Of a stretch of DNA of 64,000 nucleotides, positions 38,157-52,900 are shown piece after piece. Under the pieces are notes generated by a model. It was not told the origin of the DNA and ran no database searches. It worked only from the letters and a program-made list of their open reading frames with translations. Position 1 is the stretch's first letter. Every line of letters starts with the position of its first letter. Source of the DNA: Tigriopus japonicus (Eukaryota > Arthropoda > Copepoda > Harpacticoida > Harpacticidae); the NCBI GenBank assembly GCA_010645155.1, contig CM021323.1, positions 99,224 to 163,223 of the forward strand. Reading direction: 5' to 3'. Both the position numbers and the translations under genes were made by a program.

Positions 38157-41100
38157 GTAAGTTGGAACAAAAACTCTGGTCTCGATAGCATTTTTTTGAC
38201 CATTGGCTGATCTTATTTCCAGTGCCACCACCGAGACAACAAGTTGACGGGTATCTCAACCATCCCTACGTTCAACACTCCTACTCGTCAACCCCATCGA
38301 CATCTCCATCAATGATCATATCTCAATCATTACCCAACGCCTTGTTTCATCCCGCAAATCAGGAGCAACGACTTTTGCCGCTTCCTCTTCAATATTTGTC
38401 CCAACAGCCGCCACACCAACCCCACCAGTCCCACCCACATCATCAGCCCCACACCACCACCTCCTCGCCCATATCAGTATCTCAGAGCAGCCCCTTTGCT
38501 TACCCCCAGCCCCCCCATCTAAGCACTACCAATGCTCCCATGAGTGAGCCTCATGGACCCAAGCGATCTCCACGTGCCCGAAGATTCTTTAGACCACCCC
38601 AAACTTTGTCCCAATCGTTATCGAGAGGGATTCACCTACCGCACCTCTTAGCTTTAGACTCAACTTCACCCCCGATACCCCTCCCCGAGCAAATCTTCCC
38701 AATTGGACCGGATCCATTCGAGGAGGCCTATCGCGTTGGGCCTGTCCTTGGCAAAGGTGGTTTTGGCACGGTCTACGCCGGTATTCGAATCGTCGATGGA
38801 GTGCGTGTGGCCATCAAACAAATTGCTAAATCCAAGATCTCAGAATGGGGACAGGTAAGTCACGTTCTATTATGGAAAGAGTAATTTATTTAGGCCTTCA
38901 ATACGAGCACGGAAATTCACCATCTCCGGGGGGTTGAGATGAATACATGGATAGATAACAGTAGCGAGCGAGCAGAACTGTTTTTAGAGCATGGTGGCAA
39001 AAAATGTCCTAATTCTTTTCCCGGAGTTTTTCTCTACTCTGTCCTTGTTGAAAATATCTTTTTTCTTTCCTATCACTGAAATCGTACCGACAAGTGCCCG
39101 AGGGGCGATTAATCTGTGTTACCAAGAATAGGTCAGGGAAAGCTGGTTCCGACTGTCGATCAAAAATGCAGAAAATCAATAAATGAAAAGTAGGTTGAGG
39201 TTACATTTTGCATATGCAATTAGTTTGCATCAGACGAGAGTACAACAAGGATATCTCTCGAAAGAATGCTACCTTTCTTTCTAGGATGGTACATTTATGA
39301 AGATAATAATAGACCAAAAAACTCTCCCCAAAAAGAGCTAGTTTTGCGAAATCATTCATAAAGGGAAGCGTGATTTTCCAATGTTGTGTAGGGCTTAATG
39401 AATTCTTTTTCCATCGATGTTGTGTGCTCAAATGTTCTACAAGCAGTTCTGTCCTCTACCGTAAAAAGAGGTTAAGAATGATTCAGCAATGTCTAAACTT
39501 TATTAGTTGGGAATCAATTGCGCAATACGAGTACATTGTCGTCCAACTCAAATAGACGCAATTTAAGATATCTCGAGTCTGACTCACCCGATCATCACTT
39601 TTAGAAACGTTCTGCGAGTTCCGCTTTGGGATGACTGATAACTACTTCAATAGAAAATGCAATTCTATAATTTTGAAGCTGCAATTGGCAACAATCCCTT
39701 AACAGCAGGCTGAACCGGAACGAGCTCCCTGTAATTGCTCTCTGAACCGGTTTAGTTTAAGCAATGCACATGGAAAATTTCAAGGTTGCCCATGTGCCTC
39801 TTTCCCACTTTCGCAAATGGAAAAGCACAATTTTATGAACCAATGTGCCAATCGCCCCGTGAGTGGCTTAAACTTGAAGAGAGACTTTACTGAAGTTTGT
39901 CATGCGATAACCAGGTAGGATTGACAAAGACGAAGTTGAACATTGGCGTGCATCAGAACTTGAAGGCGAAATCAGCTTGGCCATCGAGCTTGTGAGGTTG
40001 GTGTCCCCATGCTTTTCACGGTGAGAATCGAGACAAAATGCATTTTTCTGCACCGAAAATGACGAAAAATACCCGATGGACATTCCATCAAGTGAAGGGC
40101 CGACAAAGCCAATTGGCAGGTGCCTACTTGAACAACACCTTCAAATGGCCTTTGAGCAGTGGCTTGACTTTTTTGATCCATTTGTGTTTTTCAAAGCACG
40201 GTTTCTATGTTGTACATGGGGGTGGCTTTCTTGTAACTAATGTTTACGAAATCGCCCTTAAAAAGTGCAAAAGATGAAGCCTTTGGTGCACTTGTTATGT
40301 CACACCACTCCTTGCTTAGTTTGGTGGCCTTCATTTTGATGTAGCTTTCTTACCAGAGAAAAACTGGCCTTCCCTCTTGAAAAACTCGTGTTGACAGACC
40401 CAACCTCAAGAATCCTCTGGTTGTTTCACAACATTCTTCAGATCCTCTTGACGAGTTTTGGCAAGAGAAACACAAAAGTTCCAACACACGAGACTCATTG
40501 AAGAACTATTTCTGCATTCACTTCCGGGCGGCAAGTCTTTTTTTTACTCGTCTTCTTTGGATCCTTCGAAACATGCATTTAAAACCCAGACACTTGAGTG
40601 ATGGTCGTTTCTGTAGAAACGGTCGGTTTCTTTGAGACGATTATTTGCAATCCCCCACCACAGTTTCTTTTGGCAGTATTTTCATTCTTCATTGATAGAC
40701 TTGTTCTGGAAAACACGTACATCATTATTTTTAGGGTGCAATGTGAATTCATTCACACAAATGTTAAACTTCGTTGAGAGCCACTACATACGTTTGAAAT
40801 TAGTGAGATGACATCATTCTAATTCATTGTACGTCAGCAAGTTCGCGCTAAACAAAGCTCCCGGCATTGAAGAATACCTCTTGCTTGTGTTGTAGTATTC
40901 ACAATGAATGAAAATGTCACTATGTCCTTCTTATGCAAAAGTGTATGTTAAGTGCACAGAAGTCAAGCTGTAGGAAAACTCCTCTGAAACTTGATGTACT
41001 AGTCATTGTTAATGCATGTCCATGGTAATAATCACGCTGTTGACTAAGACGACGTCCCAAGTCAGTACTTAGTACTTACGTAGTCTATGTTCTTTCACAT

Positions 41101-44100
41101 ACCTAACCGAACAGCATTGATTATGAAGTACACCTGCATTCGCCTTGTTTGTCCACTTTTGACGTCAAACGAAAAGGACTTTAAATCATGTTGAGCTGGC
41201 TGGCTGGACTTGGAGGGAGACACGCGTTTTATTGCCGATCCCGCAGACGAAACAAGGGCTTAATGGGCTCGTGCTGATTAGTTCTTTTCGGCGTGCCATA
41301 GCATTAAAGAGGAAACAAGACACGTCTACGCAAATCAAAATATACTGTTGCCGTTGCCTTTAATAAGATAATGTGTGGCGATTAATGGGGTCTAAGCGTC
41401 GAACCATTCTCGAACATGTTCAAGCGATGATGGGTTGGGCACGTTGCAATGCACAGTTGAATCCACAAGTGTTTAGAATCCGTGTGTATTCATAACATAT
41501 GGATCCAATTGTGACGTGGTCCATATCCCATGTCATGTTGCCAAGAAAAGAAAAGGTCTTGGAAGCCCTTCATCTTTTCCCATTGCCATTTGTGGATCCC
41601 TGACGTCACGGCTTTTGTAGTAAATGAATGGACAAATGAAAGCGGAGGAAAAGTGTTTAGAGCAAGATTCGAACATTGGGACAGGACTAACTTTCTCGCA
41701 AGATGGTCGAATGTGTGTAGACCTGGATTGGCGCCATTCAATTAAGCGCATGAAGTACTGATGAACGAATCTTTCGTGCGTACGCTACGGTTGGTTTGAA
41801 TAAGGAATGATTTTATGTCTGGTGTCTGACACTTTCGGTAGTTACCCAAAGTACAGCGCGTACTGTTTCGACCTGTTTTTCTTTTCCAAGCTTGGTTGCG
41901 CTTCCACGACGCATTTACTCGAGGCCCTTTTCCAAGAAATACACCAATGAACTTTATCGTTCCCTGCTAATCTTGTGGAGTCAAGCTTGTTTGTCTAACT
42001 TGATCCTTGTCGAAGTGACTATTACTATTTTCCATGCAATTCAAATAATCTAGAATTGCTTTCTCTGCACGCATCTTTCTCAACACACTTTTGGAAAGAA
42101 GGGTATTGAGTAACGACACACCAAATATGTAATTACGTACAATTCGTACATTGCTAGGTAAATGCATTTGAGCGACGATAGATCGAAAGCACTTTCATTG
42201 CTTTCTAGGACCGGAATCTTTTCCAAGGGACAGTACTGCAATTGTAAACATTCTTGAAATTATGTCTGATCTTATTGCTCAGTTGGATTAGACGTGAAGG
42301 ACGAACCTTGAAACTTTTTCGTTTCAAATCTCATCATGATTCATTCAATTGCGCCCATCCAATCATTGAGAGGTGTACGTACGTATATACGTAGTAGAAA
42401 ACGACGCAGAGGTAGAAGAGAATCAGGCCTAATTTGATCAGGGCAATTTGTGGTGGTGGATTTAAATTGGTCTTCGAACTCGAGCGAGAACCGAAAACAA
42501 ACCGGAGCAAGGGGATCTACGGACAGAGCACCAAAGATAACTGGATTGAAAAGTCAGTTGGATGTAATGCGCTGAAGCTGCAAACATAGTTGTGAATTCA
42601 CGTTTTTGCAATTTGGGAGTCGCTTTTCTATGTGTAGTAGTTGTTCAAAGGTGATTGTTGCAATTACTTCCTCTCTTCTTCGTCCTTCAACTTGCAAGTG
42701 TGAAACCCGTTTTTGCTCTCGCCAAATGAACTGCGGTTTCTGGCCCTCTCCTCAATGGAGACAAATCACGTGTTGCAAAAGTCGTACTATACTACAAATG
42801 TACGAAAGAGAGCGAACTAAAGGTGGCTGATACGAATTGGGACATCGGTCTCATTAAGAGGGTTGTCTAGTCTATTACATAGAATGAACGAAGGTTTGTG
42901 CTCTAGGCCCTCATTAAAAGATGCATGGATGGAGCCGGGCGGAATGTTCGTTTCTCGTCCGGAAGAATGCCGCGAGATCGTAATGATGAGCACGAAATGA
43001 ATGTGTTTGCTAAATCGAGAACGAGAGGAAGTGGTCAAAATGTCCCTGAGGAAAATAAATTGCGGATTGGGCTGGAAAATGCCGAAATTCCTTGATCTTT
43101 GCAATCCCGAATGCTTCTTTGCAAAACAAATGTGAACGATTTTGGGATGTGCAGTACCCATCACTCCCAATTCACAAACGAGGCACTAATTCACTTCTAG
43201 GAAATTGATCAGACTTTGGGAACAGATGCGATGTCCACAATCAATCGGCTAGTCCATAAAATACTAGTTAACAACCCTCGAGACTGGGCTTGTGTAGGTA
43301 TTTGAATACCTCGACCCTTTTGTCTTAGGGTGAATATCGAATCAGGATTAGCATAAAAAAGGCATTAAGTCATCTATGAAACAAATGGAATTTTCTTTGT
43401 ATGCTAAAAGAGATCTCATGTGGTCCTTTGTTTCGTGGACCCCATTGGCTGCTGATGCTGCATTTTGCAAATTTGATCGTTTTCACCGCTGCATACAGAC
43501 ATACATTTCTGCTATTGAAATTGCACTTATTTCAAACAATGAACCTGCAACCCTTTACAGTGAGGACATATCATGTTCATGGCAAAAACTCTGCCTGACA
43601 AATTCACTTCATGTGAGTTCTTTTAGGGTAAGAGCAAATATGCACGCTCATTGGACTCAAGTGCGACACATTTTTATTGTATTGCCACACATTCATACGC
43701 TGCCTATTTTGTAATATCTTTTTGAATTGTGTGGGTACTCTTCGTTCTTATTGCGTAGTGAATGCCGAAACAAGGAGTTTGTTGGGATTGGTAGGAATGG
43801 TGGAGAGATGATTTGGCACGGCTTCCTACCTCTCCTTCATCCATCCTTACCCAATCTAATCCAATTCACCCCTTTGGAATCCCCTTATCCAACTCCTGTC
43901 ATCGCAGAGGAACCTGTACCGATCTCCGTAAAAGAGTACGTACACTAAATACCAAGTACATACACTCGCACCATCCACCCCGTGTGTGATGTCTGCTTTT
44001 CATCCATAGTTGTATACGGACATACGTAGAGCAATGTGTGTGCAGTAGTCTGCGCGTCGTAGTATGTACTTTCAATATGGAACGGACGGGAGACGAACGA

Positions 44101-46873
44101 TCAACCAAGAGGGTATTACTCTGTCTGGCGGCTGGATGAGGGGAGTTTCTCCACTCTCCAATCCATCCATTCCATCCAAGGGGAGGGAGGTAAGGGGTAA
44201 ATGACCGGAGATGGCGTTCCAGACTAGGATCCAACCCAACTACGACGTAGTCCACACCAACATACAAACGCGACGTCCCAGCAACCTCGATGAAAGGGGG
44301 TGGCAGCACATCTGAAGACTCTCTAGAGTTCCATGACCTCAAAAGAGGAGGGTGGGGGTTGACGCTCATAGCGAACGGGTTAGAGCTTGTTGTTGAGGAT
44401 GAGGCCATCGACCTCTTCGCCGAGTGAGTGTACTTATTCTGAGAGGGGGTAGAAAACGAGGGTGAATGAATGGCTGCTGGTTCATTGGCCTCCGTCTCAG
44501 GAATGGAATGGCAGTAAGTCTGCGTATACGCACAAATACACTGCCTAGAGTCACGGGGAGATAGTCGTATCTTCTAAATCAATCCAGATGACGGGTGCCC
44601 AAGAATACATGACTATTTCTGCCTTATGATATCTCGCATCATGTTGATTGGAAATTAACCTTTCTCTGTGATTCATGATTGAGTTCTCCTTTAGAATTGC
44701 CAATCTAGAATACACCCAAAATTACCTTCCCAGATGTCATTGCTTGAAGGAAACTAACCCAAGGCTATTGTGACACTCAATTAGATTTTAACAAGTATAA
44801 ATCTTTATTCTTCAATCATGCGAAATTTATGCAATGGCGTTTAATTTGAACTCAATTCAATTATCTATTGTCCTCGTGGAAGCCAAATACAAAAAAACTG
44901 CACAATACGGAATACACATCAAGCATTTTAACGGCCTGTTTTGTGCAAGCTCCCTTGACAACAGTACTCTAAAACCACATTTGCCAAGCACGGCACACGC
45001 AAAGGAGAGAATACACCAATAATAAGCTATTGTACGTTCTGGTTTCGAGGCACCCCAAGGAACTTCCGTGAAGATCAAAAAACCTCAAGTTCCCCACATC
45101 CTCAGCGTTTAGCTACTTTCACGAATTTCCAGACTTTAACGAATTACGTACGATCTCAACTTTTTGCGCGCTTTTCATCCCTTCTTTTTATATAACTTTC
45201 AAGAAGTGATTCAGTTTCAGGATTTGACGGAATGAATTTTGGGACTTAACTTTCGAAGAATTTACTTTTTGCACTAGGGCACAAGAACCACAAAAATGAG
45301 TGGTTGCTACTGAAGGACAGATTACATAAGCATTTTAAATTACACACCTCCCTCTGGTCTTGACAACGATGAGTGCAAGGCCACAGACGCTTAATGCTGA
45401 GTGGATAAGACCATTTTTTTCGTATGGATGCTTACACACTTAGTTGACGTTTTTGACGTTTGCCTTCCACTTAAGAAAGGACTACTTTCAAAGCCCATGA
45501 GATTGAGATTTGGTGAGGAGCCGGTCATATTCCCCAAGGCCAAAAGTTTGAAGGCAGTAATATGCGGTGTTTCTTGTGCAATTTTGGCCTAATGGGAAGG
45601 TGGATTATCCGTCTTGCTAGACAACTAAAAGGACAATTCCCAACGTTCCTAGGTAGTGGCAAAATTATTCATCATGATGATCGTCAAAACTAGGGGACCT
45701 TGGAGTATGATCTATGTTGGGCTAGGCTGTCATTTCCATGGCCAATAATGTGTGTATAGATATCTCACAACGATCTTTTTGAACGCAAATTTAGAGGCAG
45801 GTTTCCTTTGGAAAACACCCCATTTGTCATCGTCTGATTTCCAAAGTGTGATTGCGAAACTTTGGACCTTATGGCCTTTACGGAGTGCGGAGAATTGTTA
45901 TGTTCAACTCAGCGGCGCGTATTTAAACCACCTTGTTCTATGTTTGTTTGCAGGTCAATGGTCATCGTGTGCCCTTGGAGGTGTGTTTGCTCAAGCAAGT
46001 TTATGGGTGTCCACGTGTTGTCAAAATATTGGATTGCTTCGAACGTCACGACTATTTCATCATTGTTATGGAGAGACCTGAGCCCGCCAAGGATCTCTTT
46101 GATTTTATCACGGAAAAGGGAGTTTTGGAGGAGGAAATGGCGCAGAACTTCTTTCATCAAGTCGTGGAAACCGTCATCATGTGCCACCAACGTGGCGTCA
46201 TTCATAGGGACATTAAAGATGAGAATCTCTTAGTGGACTTGCGGACTTTGGAGTTGAAGCTCATCGATTTTGGCTCGGGAGCCTTTGTGAAGGAGGAGGC
46301 CTACAGCGACTTTGATGGTGAGTTCTGAAAGAAAAATCAATTATTCAAGTACTGGTCCGAGCGAGAATCGTGTTCGTGGAACGCAATTTTGCATGTTGTT
46401 CCGGTGAGGCTCGATTAGATAGAGTTAGAACGAAAAACGTTCTTCGCTCGACCAACGACGTAGTCGATCGATTGTATCCTTGATTTACTGCTGCGTATTG
46501 CTTCTCGGAATCGAAGGCTGTTATTGAAAAAGTCAGCCCGTCCGCTAGCCTACGTAATACAACATGTGTATGTATTTGTAAAACAATACCCAGCCCTTAA
46601 TTTCGAGAAATGACCTGAACGAACCCCAAATGTGCTTTTTGGTTTGGCATGGGCGGAGCACTCGCCATAACTGCTGAATCATTCTGCGCCCTTATAACTT
46701 CGTCGAGATCGTCGGTTTGGTGGTTTCTTCCCTTGACAACTGCACGTAGAAGTTTACCAGCCTCCCCTTCTCAAGGTGAACTGCGTTCCAAGGTTGGCGA
46801 GAGCTTCTCCTTGGATCGGCTTGTTCCAGGTTCCACCTCCAGTAACTTTCTCTCCTGATTTCTCGGCCCCCTT

Positions 46874-46912
<39 letters not shown>

Positions 46913-49900
46913 CTTGCCCATGTTCCTCTTCCGTGACACATGACACGAACGAATGGGGCCCTCTTCTTCAGCCTTGTAAAGCCTCTCTTGGCAAACGAAG
47001 ACCCAAGGCTGAATCTGCTCATCCGCTTTCCACTTGCAAAAAAGGGTTGTACTCAATTGGGCCATCTTGGCGCCACTGGGCCCTATTGTAGACAAGAATC
47101 GATCGATGCCAGACGTTGCGTGCGAATTTGTTTTCCATGGCTCGGAACCAGAGAAAGGGAGCAAAACAGCGAGTGAGTGACTCGAGGAGAGTACGAATGG
47201 GAGAAAGCGAGAGAGACGCCGGGAGACCGAAGAGGTCTTGGATGGTTGTAAAAGATAGACGTTGTGCCCACTATTCTTTACGACAAACGATCTTCATCCT
47301 TGCAATGCCAGGGTGATTTTCGACCGCAGACTTGGTTCGTATTTTGAGACCATTTCGCTGGCTGAGCATGATTGATGACGTCGAAGTTAAAGAACTCGAG
47401 CCAAGACAAAATAAGAAACATTCCAAGCACTCTTCTCTCGCCACAACCCGCCAAATCACCTCGGTGCAACTTCTTCTGAAAGTCTTGATGATTGGATCCT
47501 CGAAAACGGGATTATGTATGTGCATTGAGGAGAAACATAGGCCCTCTGCGACTCACTCCCATGTCTCCTTCCCCATTGGGCTTTTAGTCTTGATAACCGA
47601 GCGAAGAAAAGTAGGAGATTACTTCAAGACCTTTTTTGCTTCAAAAAGTTCGAGGAAAGGTCCTTGAAGTGGTTAATCTTTTTGGTCCGACTTAAAGTCT
47701 AACACTTCCCTTGGGAAAGGTCGCTTCTACTGTATTTTGTATTTCATTTCTCTTCGATGTCTCGATCAACCCCTCCATGACCACAATAGTACGAACCACC
47801 AAGGGCCCATCCATTGGCAGTCTCTCTCTGAGTCCAGTTTCTGATGTCATGATGTATGAACCACTTCCGTTAGTGGCTCAATCTAAACACATCAGCACTT
47901 GAACTCACCACCACGAACGAAGTCTTTTACATCAGTCTCTCACTCGAAATTATCCCCCTTTGCTCCTTTTTATGCATAAACAATTCCCTCACTTCTACTG
48001 TAGGCTCGGTCTGTCTGCGAGACCAAAGCGTATTCGCGAGCATAGCTTTCAACACGTTTCTCATTGCTCACTGCGTAGATGTGCAAAAATGTGCAATGTC
48101 TTGTCTGGACCGAGCTTATGGCGTGATGATCGTCCACAAGCCGCCGCCACTCATCCAAATCTCATGACATGAGAGATTCTTGTCTGAGCATCGTAATAAA
48201 TGTTCTACAAGGAGACAAGTTTTATGTTGTAGATTGAATTTCGCAAATAAACGAGCAAGACGAAAGTTGAGGGAAAGTAGACGGAGTGTTCAACTACCGT
48301 CTGCGTGAGCAAGCGAACCGGCAAAATCACTCCGTCTGGATAACGAGGCCACAAGAACATTTTCCCAAACAAGTGCTACCTTTGGACGTAATTTACGAGC
48401 TAATTGTGACACTAACGAATATGTACTCGGAGAAGGTCTTCGATAACGTTGTTGTCTGGTTGCAACAGACATTTCTTCATACGCCGATTATATTGATACT
48501 GTCGGGTTATCTTTCTTTCATTGGAGCCAAATTGGGCTTGTGCGTAGTACGATAAACCAATCCAGTGCTCATTGCCATTACGTCAGTACAATTTCCTTTC
48601 CTTTCACACTATTTGTTATCGGACTAAGAACCATTGGTTAAATATCGACTCTGAGCGCTCTTTTGAACGGCCTCAAAAGAGATAGTATTGCTTCAATTTT
48701 CCCCGTACAGTATTTTAGGTCAGAGGAGCTATTAGACTTCCTCATTATTACCTATATTCCATCCCAGCTCATGGCAATTATGGCTTCATTTTCGCTCAAG
48801 TCTGTGTACGTAGACTTTTGTACTCTTCTCCTCCTCATTTCCTGTAATGAGGTTGTGAAACCCGCCAAAAGGCGTTATGTTTATGGAGCCTCGAGTAGGT
48901 CCAACCTGGGGCCCACCAGCTGGTTCCCCTTAGTTTTGCGGATAGAAGTTGTAGTAGGGCAGATTCCCTTTTTACTGGTTCCCTCTTAGTACAGCAACTG
49001 GCCAATACTCGCTCGCTCGCTTCCAGCCCTCGAGTTGATTCAGGTGTACTTTGAGAGGCCTTGTGCCACTTCAGTGAGTCCTTTATTGCGCACAACTTCC
49101 GTTGCACTTGTCTTGCACTCAAACTTGGGGCTGGAGGAGACTGGTTACTTGCGACGTTGCTCGGAAAACCAGTGTCAACGTTCATTGAGCATTACATACC
49201 ACTATAGACGGGTTGCATCTGGGACCCTTTTGAAAACTTGGAACATTACTTGTCTTTGCTCTACATGGATGAGAGGGGAGGTGGCTGGGTTCTCCTCCTG
49301 GGGGGAATCTCAATGACACATCCTGGCACGGAGAAGTTGCGCTCAAATCTTGAAATATGCTTAGTGCAATGAATGCACTTTCTCGCCAGGGATAATGTAC
49401 GACTACATTTGTGCAGATTAAATTTTCCTCTTTCCTCAGGGTTTCTTTGCGTGGTCTTACCCGTCAGATAAAGTTTGAAGGAGTTCCAAATTATGATGGT
49501 TTTTGGGCTGCACAATGATACCCCTCGTATTTGGTCTTAGGGCCTCTTGCTTCAAGTTCTTTATGACCTTTCGTGATTGAACTCCATTAGGTTCTCTTCC
49601 CCTGAAAGCCGCTGATGATATCAGTTCTGTTATTTACGTCCATTAGAAGAGGCATTTCATAAAAAAAAGTCCACCGACTTCTTCTGATGGCTGCTGAAAA
49701 AACAGACTTGCAATTAAAGCTGGGTCATTAAACCATTCTGAAAAAGACGGCAATGATGAATTCCACTGAGGTCGTCGCGGACACTTTCTTTCATTCACCA
49801 TCTTTGAAGAGGGATGCAATTCCAAAGAAATGTGCCATTGAAGTGGAAAAGCAGTCACTCTGGTTTCTTCGCCAACTCATTAGTGCATCCCGCATTTCTG

Positions 49901-52900
49901 CCCTCGTAATGCAATGAGGACGCCTTAGTCGAATGACTTGTTTGTTGGCTATAGCTTCAAACTAGCTAGCGAGCTCGGTTCGTGTCCATCCGATGGTTAG
50001 CTGAATGCATGGTTGGCTCTTGTGGTCGCTGGAAGCAGGAAGGGAGATGGTTGCCGGGATGCCAAAAGACTGCCACATGAGTTTTTGAAATGGTTCCATC
50101 AAGGTTTCCAACGACCTAAGGATGAGCCTCTTGCAAACGATGCACATCTTGTGAGTAAAAGTCGAAGTTGGGACTAAGTCTACCACAATAGAGTATTCAA
50201 TTGTAATGAGGAGTGATCTGGTGTTTAAATTTCACGATGTGAGTGTAAATATCCAGCATCTTGAACGTGCACACAGATATACCCTAAGTCTAGTTTATGT
50301 CCTGAGTGCAAGTTTTCATCAAAGTCGTGAAGACCCTCGCCGTCGTGTTTGTCCCCGAAATGCGCGTCTCGTCTCGGGACTCCCGTTGCATCTTTGGCAA
50401 GAATTGATCCTTTCTGCACCCTCTCACTCACTCATTTCCTTCATGGATGGTTGTTTGCTTACTTACGTTCGGTGGAAAACGGTTTCTCCGTAAAATGACA
50501 AAAAACGAGACGGTTGACGTCTTTGGCTTGCACCAGAAATGCATTGAAGAGGATGTTTCCCGTGTCGCTCCTCCGTCGGTGGTTACGATGATGATGATGA
50601 TCTTGGCGAGATCCACTGATGACCTCAACTTCTTTGATGATCAAGTATCTTGCTTCGAGCCCGTTGGAGAAAAAAATCGATGCTCTCGGACAGGGCTTAA
50701 GGCCATTGCTCGCGCAATTCTAGTTCAACCAGCTAGAGTGCGACCATCCTTCTCTTCGTAAACCAATACCATCGTGCAATGGATGGCACCGTGATGCTTC
50801 AGTCTTATTTGCTCTGGTCCTGGTTTCCATCTCTCTCACTCGTTCTCTGAGAAGAGGGGTTGCATTTCTTTGCAATTTGCACAAAATTGCATTTTGCAAA
50901 AGGACTCCGGGAAAATGCGGGTTGGGATATGTAGGTGGCATAGATTTTTGCAACTTGATCTTATTCTACGTGATGTGTGGACCCACGTATGTATAACCCT
51001 ACTCTTGTCTCGTAACTACAAATATGGAACTTCAAAGATAGGACATAAACAATGCATTATCCTCATATTTCTATGTTGATATGATGTCTGATAATTTATT
51101 CGGGATTCCGAACATCTAAATCAGAAGTAATCCAAGGCAGCCAAAAATGAATACTCCCTCCTTGTTTATATTTGCTGCTGAATGTATTGCTAGATTTACG
51201 GGCTGACCAGATGTATTTGAACATATGGAATGGCGGATCAAGTGAAATAAATGGGCAGCTCTAAATCTTTATTCGGGACTTGCATCGAACTAGCGAGGCA
51301 ATCGATCCATATTTACGGGGGCACAATGCAGCTTTCGATCTATTTTCAAAGGAAGCTCTGTCTGTCTTGTGGGGGGGCTATTGAACCCTCGAGAATGCCC
51401 ATACACAGTTGAACGTACATTATCAAAGACAGACCTTTCCTTGTTCTGCAGTGCATGTTCAAATATGCAAGAATTCATCACCCTCGCAGACAAATTTCTC
51501 CATTCTCATCTGGATTGAAGGCTGGTCAAAAGGCTATAAATTGTCTTGAAGAATTCGTAAAAATTGATAGGGTTAGATACTTCAATCTGCAATACTGAAA
51601 CGATTGGCTATCAAACTTCAAAAGTCCTCTCTTATTGCAATGAGCTCGGATATTTCGGGAACAATCTCGTGGAAATAAGACTTCGTCTTCATGATTCACA
51701 AAAAATGACATTCCCGATGATGTCAGCTCGGCAGAAATGTTTGCCAAAGTGCGCACAACACGAGACGACGTCATCGGGTTCCAAAGCTATGTTCCTTTTA
51801 GTAAAGGCCAGACGGACTTTTTTCTGGAAGACAAGATGAGCCGATGATAAGAAACAGTTCACCCGGCGATGAAAGTCCATTCGTCAAAGATTGGCCATAA
51901 GAAGGATTTGTCTAAAGGACGTCTGTAGGCGGAGCACCTTGAGCTCCATCGAAGCCTTGCATTATTCCTTGTCAACAACGTAAGAACGTAGCCAAAGGCC
52001 AGATCCTCATATCTGACTTTTCCTTCTCATCTTCATCTTCTCCTCTTCCTCCTCTTCTTTCTCCGTCTTCTCCTCATTATCTCTGTCGGTGCTCTTCATT
52101 TCGTGGGCAATATGTGTGCATACGCCATGGCCTTGGCGAAACACCTCCACTATTTTTTCGTACGGACAATCTCCCTCTGTGTACTTATGTCCCGTATGTC
52201 CCCTTTACCGTAGATCGTACCTATCGTGCCCGAGTGTATGTTAAACCTCGAACGGACGAGGAAAAGTGAGCTTTGTTTGGATAATGGAAAGCCAGGGAAG
52301 AGAGCCTTCGTTCGTAAGTCAATTTGTTCTTCCTCCGTTCTATCTAACCTGCCTGGCGAGTATGACAAGTGTGCAGATTGCAAACACGCCTTGGTGCAAA
52401 TTTTGGAACCTGTTTACTTAAACTGTTTGGCTTTGGCTTATGCCCATGTACGCCTTTAAAACATTTCGGGCTTGTACTGCAAGGCATGTGATTGATTGAC
52501 CGTCCCTCGTTGCCAATGTTCGCAAAAGCCTGATCTTCCTCGTATCAACTCGGAAGAAAATACGAGAAAATCTCGTAAATAGCGCAAATCTTTTCAAGGG
52601 ATGGCGAATTTCGGCAAATGAGTTACAAAGCCTTCGCCATCATTTTCATGGCAACAAAATACAGAAAGAAGATTAAAGGAATTTGAAGGAAAATACTTCG
52701 AAATGGCGCCCATGTTTTGGCCATGATCTCTCGCAAGGCCACCAGCACTTCGCAGAACGTACAATTCCTGCTTACATAACCTCCAATCGTTGGCGTATGA
52801 TGATTACAAGGAAGATGGGTGATGTATGAATGTATGACTGCCATAGCCTTCACTCTAGATACGGTATGTACTGTAAATCCGATCTTGGGTTGGAGTCTTC

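Noticed and set aside
45909..46205. Minus-strand frame over PIM exon 3
   Set aside because: Antisense shadow of a conserved kinase exon.
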